A stretch of DNA of 7,991 nt. Origin: Candidatus Kaiserbacteria bacterium (GTDB lineage: Bacteria > Patescibacteriota > Minisyncoccia > Phycocordibacterales > UBA918). A program made the position numbers and the translations under genes. Of this stretch, positions 5,720-7,991 are shown one piece after another. The notes below the pieces were generated by a model, which searched no databases, had not been told where the DNA came from, and saw nothing but the letters and a program-made list of their open reading frames with translations. Location of the stretch: assembly GCA_023264435.1 (NCBI GenBank), contig JAHFMK010000003.1, positions 9,808 through 17,798 of the forward strand, given 5' to 3'. Each line of letters begins with the position of its first letter. Positions within the stretch are counted from its first letter, which is position 1.

Positions 5720-7561
5720 ATGGGAGACAAAGAAAATAATATGCAATTAGACGGAGAGACTCGTAACCTCGAGTCGGATAATGTTCGTGCGTTAGCAGAA
5801 GCATTTCCCGAGATGGTCGCTGATGGCACAGTAGATTTTGATAAGTTAAGACTGATACTAGGAGAAGATATCGACGATAGCGACGAACGCTATAGCTTCA
5901 CGTGGCCGGGCAAGCGTGATGCTATCAAGATGGCTATCTCTCGCACTACCGGTACACTCCGTCCTGACAAGAAGAATAGTAAAGACTGGGACACTACCGA
6001 AAACCTTTTCATCGAAGGTGACAATCTCGAGGTCCTTCGTGTTCTCCAAAACTCCTACCGTGGCAAGGTAAAGATGATTTATATCGACCCTCCATACAAC
6101 ACCGGCAAAGATTTTGTATATAAAGATGACTTCAAAGATAACCTCCGTAACTACAAAGAGAACGCTAGTTTAGAAGGACAATCAAACCCTGAGACGGCCG
6201 GACGGTATCACACTAACTGGCTCAACATGATGTACCCACGGCTTCGGTTAGCAAAGAATCTTCTCAAAGATGATGGGGTTATTTTCATTAGTATCGACGA
6301 CCACGAAGTAACAAATCTTAGGAAAATATGCTCTGAAATTTTTGGTGAAGATAATGTTGAACAGTATGTCTGGAATTTGTCAGACTTTGAAGAAAGTTCT
6401 TTTACAAAAACTGCTTCTAATACTGTGCGGAACGAACATGAATACATTATTGCATGCTTTAGGAAAGTGAAGACATTGAGTAGATATACGGAATTCAGAT
6501 TTATTAATCGTGATGATTTCTCTAATCCAGACAATGACCCTAGGGGTGATTGGATGTCTGGAAACATATCAAGAAATGGTATTACGTCTACAACAGGTTC
6601 GAAGTATTTTACAATTACAACCCGTACCGGACAGACATATACCAGAAACTGGACACTCGGCAAGGATGAGTATGAGGACTTATTAAAAGATAACAGAATA
6701 TTCTTTAGCAAAGACGGCGATGGTGTTCCAAGACTAAAGATTTTTAAGAACGAATCTTCACAGTCAATACAAAGTTCAATTTTTACCGGTCTTAAGACAT
6801 CGATTACTGGTAAGAATGAGGTATTGGAGCTATTCGGTAATCAGTTATTTGATTTTCCTAAGCCAACTAACTTAATTCAAAGACTAATAGAGATATCTAC
6901 AGACAATGACGATATCGTGGTTGATTTTTTCGCTGGTTCTGGTACTTCAGGACAGGCTTTGTTAAAACAGAATATACTGGATGGAAAAAATCGACGATTT
7001 ATTTTAGTTCAGATTCCTGAAGCAACACCCGAAGACAGCGAAGCTCGTAAAGCCGGATACAAAACAATCGCAGAAATAAGTCGTAAGCGTATTAAGCTTG
7101 CTGGTGAGAAAATAAAATCTGACCATAAAGACAAACTTGCAGAGCGTACGACTCCGCTCGATGTCGGCTTTAAGGCCTTTACCCTCGACACCACCAACTT
7201 TCGTGAGTGGGATTCCAACACTGACAACATACAGAATGAACTTCTGGCAGCCCTTGAGACCTTCAAGGAGGGACGCACGAGTGAGGACGCACTTTACGAA
7301 GTACTCTTGAAGTACGGGGTTGATATCACTGAGCCGGTAGAGGTCCTCAATCTTGGTGGTAAACAAGTGTACTCACTAGCTGGAAACTATCTCTTGGTTT
7401 GTCTCGAGAAAAATATTCCACTTGGAACTATCGAAGCAATGACGGCATTGAAGCCCGAACGAGTCGTCTGCTATGACGATGGGTTTGCTGATGAGGATGT
7501 AAAACAAAATGCGCTTGAAACACTGAAGCGTGCTGGTGTAGCAGATGTTCGTGTTGTTTAG
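5720..7561 (+). CDS. Type III restriction-modification DNA methyltransferase (Mod), beta class
   Basis: A 613-residue S-adenosylmethionine-dependent DNA methyltransferase, probably N6-adenine. In Type III systems Mod carries target recognition and forms the complex with Res. It has the hallmark lead-in ENLFIEGDNLEVLRVLQ (94-110), motif IV DPPYN (123-127) and, after a long insertion, motif I DFFAGSGT (402-409). That order (IV before I) defines the beta class. The region between (roughly 200-395) is the expected target-recognition domain. All catalytic motifs are intact and the length is close to other Type III Mods. Arginine codons are AGA/AGG in 10 of 13 cases in residues 201-388 but 1 of 24 elsewhere, suggesting the recognition domain came from another source. 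The start is either ATG 5720 (near-leaderless from a TATAGT box) or ATG 5741, which has GGGAG 14 bases before it. The stop is two bases before the Res ATG. The recognition sequence cannot be read from here. Confidence 0.95.
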   Translation: MGDKENNMQLDGETRNLESDNVRALAEAFPEMVADGTVDFDKLRLILGEDIDDSDERYSFTWPGKRDAIKMAISRTTGTLRPDKKNSKDWDTTENLFIEGDNLEVLRVLQNSYRGKVKMIYIDPPYNTGKDFVYKDDFKDNLRNYKENASLEGQSNPETAGRYHTNWLNMMYPRLRLAKNLLKDDGVIFISIDDHEVTNLRKICSEIFGEDNVEQYVWNLSDFEESSFTKTASNTVRNEHEYIIACFRKVKTLSRYTEFRFINRDDFSNPDNDPRGDWMSGNISRNGITSTTGSKYFTITTRTGQTYTRNWTLGKDEYEDLLKDNRIFFSKDGDGVPRLKIFKNESSQSIQSSIFTGLKTSITGKNEVLELFGNQLFDFPKPTNLIQRLIEISTDNDDIVVDFFAGSGTSGQALLKQNILDGKNRRFILVQIPEATPEDSEARKAGYKTIAEISRKRIKLAGEKIKSDHKDKLAERTTPLDVGFKAFTLDTTNFREWDSNTDNIQNELLAALETFKEGRTSEDALYEVLLKYGVDITEPVEVLNLGGKQVYSLAGNYLLVCLEKNIPLGTIEAMTALKPERVVCYDDGFADEDVKQNALETLKRAGVADVRVV

Positions 7562-7563
7562 CT

Positions 7564-7991
7564 ATGTTGAAGCTTAAGTTTGATAGTAAGCAGGAATATC
7601 AAATCGATGCCGTCGACGCTATTGTTGATATCTTCAAAGGACAACAGCAGAAGCAATCGCTCTTTACCGCTCGCAAGCATAAAGCAGACCAGGTGGACGT
7701 ATACGGTCACATGACAGAGCTCGGTTATGGTAACAAGCTGGACCTCTCGGATGCAGAACTCATGCAGAACGTGATTGCGATTCAGGATAAGCACCGCTTG
7801 CCTCGTAGTAAGAAGCTGAAGGATGAATTGTACGATGTACCGAACTTTGCCATCGAGATGGAGACCGGAACGGGTAAGACATACGTGTACACTCGCACCA
7901 TTCTTGCACTACGTGAGAAATACGGCTTTGCGAAGTTTATTATCGTAGTCCCGAGTGTGGCGATTCGTGAAGGAGTGAAGAAGTCACTAGA
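7564..7991 (+). CDS. Type III restriction subunit Res, N-terminal part, runs off the window
   Basis: The frame opens at ATG 7564, two bases after the mod stop, and stays open to the last base (142 residues seen; full Res proteins are usually around 900-1000). The sequence begins LKFDSKQEYQIDAV, a typical Res opening. It then carries FAIEMETGTGKTYVY (95-109; Walker A ETGTGKT at 100-106) and motif Ia FIIVVPSVAIREGV (125-138), the standard start of the SF2 translocase in Type III restriction enzymes. Res binds Mod, uses ATP to move along or signal through DNA, and cuts with a C-terminal PD-(D/E)XK nuclease, which lies outside this window and cannot be judged. The tight spacing implies translational coupling with mod, so that Res is made with its methyltransferase partner. 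Confidence 0.93.
   Translation, partial: MLKLKFDSKQEYQIDAVDAIVDIFKGQQQKQSLFTARKHKADQVDVYGHMTELGYGNKLDLSDAELMQNVIAIQDKHRLPRSKKLKDELYDVPNFAIEMETGTGKTYVYTRTILALREKYGFAKFIIVVPSVAIREGVKKSL

Noticed and set aside
6208..6711. Antisense open frame of 167 codons within mod
   Set aside because: It overlaps the AT-rich recognition-domain segment of a well-supported gene, with no domain or ribosome binding site; composition explains it.
7558..7794. Minus-strand open frame at the start of Res
   Set aside because: The + strand here reads as a clear Type III Res N-terminus, open to the window edge with Walker A, so the antisense frame is a shadow.
1666..7991. DISARM or BREX system
   Set aside because: A SNF2-type helicase with a methyltransferase is reminiscent of DISARM, but DrmA/DrmB genes are not seen, nor are PglZ or BrxC for BREX. 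The Mod and Res motifs are clearly Type III.

Overview
The window looks like a chromosome-to-genomic-island junction in a bacterium. Reading left to right, it has a short core-genome edge (1-1172), a scar with a broken gene (1173-1590), and a four-gene defence operon on the + strand (1666 to the right edge). No tRNA, rRNA, IS element or CRISPR array was seen. The organism cannot be named. The SD-poor gene starts and the mixed ClpB/ClpC character of the first gene would fit a candidate-phyla (Patescibacteria/CPR-like) genome, but this is a weak inference.

Core edge: the 3' part of a Clp-family AAA+ unfoldase ends at 1068. A perfect 19-bp hairpin follows (1084-1124). Immediately after it, on the minus strand, lie the last 11 codons and stop of glmS, with the unmistakable C-terminus PRNLAKSVTVE. 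Clp and glmS were therefore originally convergent and shared the hairpin as a two-way terminator. The glmS frame collapses at about 1172-1178, so the rest of glmS has been displaced or lost.

Scar: abutting the glmS tail is a 5'-truncated, frameshifted remnant of a DUF2779-family protein (1173-1590). About 75 bp with a plausible promoter follow.

Defence operon: a PLD-like/SNF2-type helicase (1084 aa), a DUF4391-like protein (258 aa), a Type III restriction-modification beta-class DNA methyltransferase Mod (613 aa) and the start of a Type III restriction subunit Res (cut by the window edge). They are tightly packed, with gaps of 1, 21 and 2 bases. Mod and Res together are a classical Type III R-M pair: Mod reads and methylates the site, and Res is the ATP-dependent translocase/nuclease. 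The helicase and DUF4391 protein sit ahead of them as probable accessory or additional defence components. Asp codons shift from almost all GAT in clp to mixed GAT/GAC in the helicase, which supports a foreign origin for the operon. Inside mod, the presumed target-recognition segment has strikingly different arginine codons (AGA/AGG), pointing to a swapped specificity domain.
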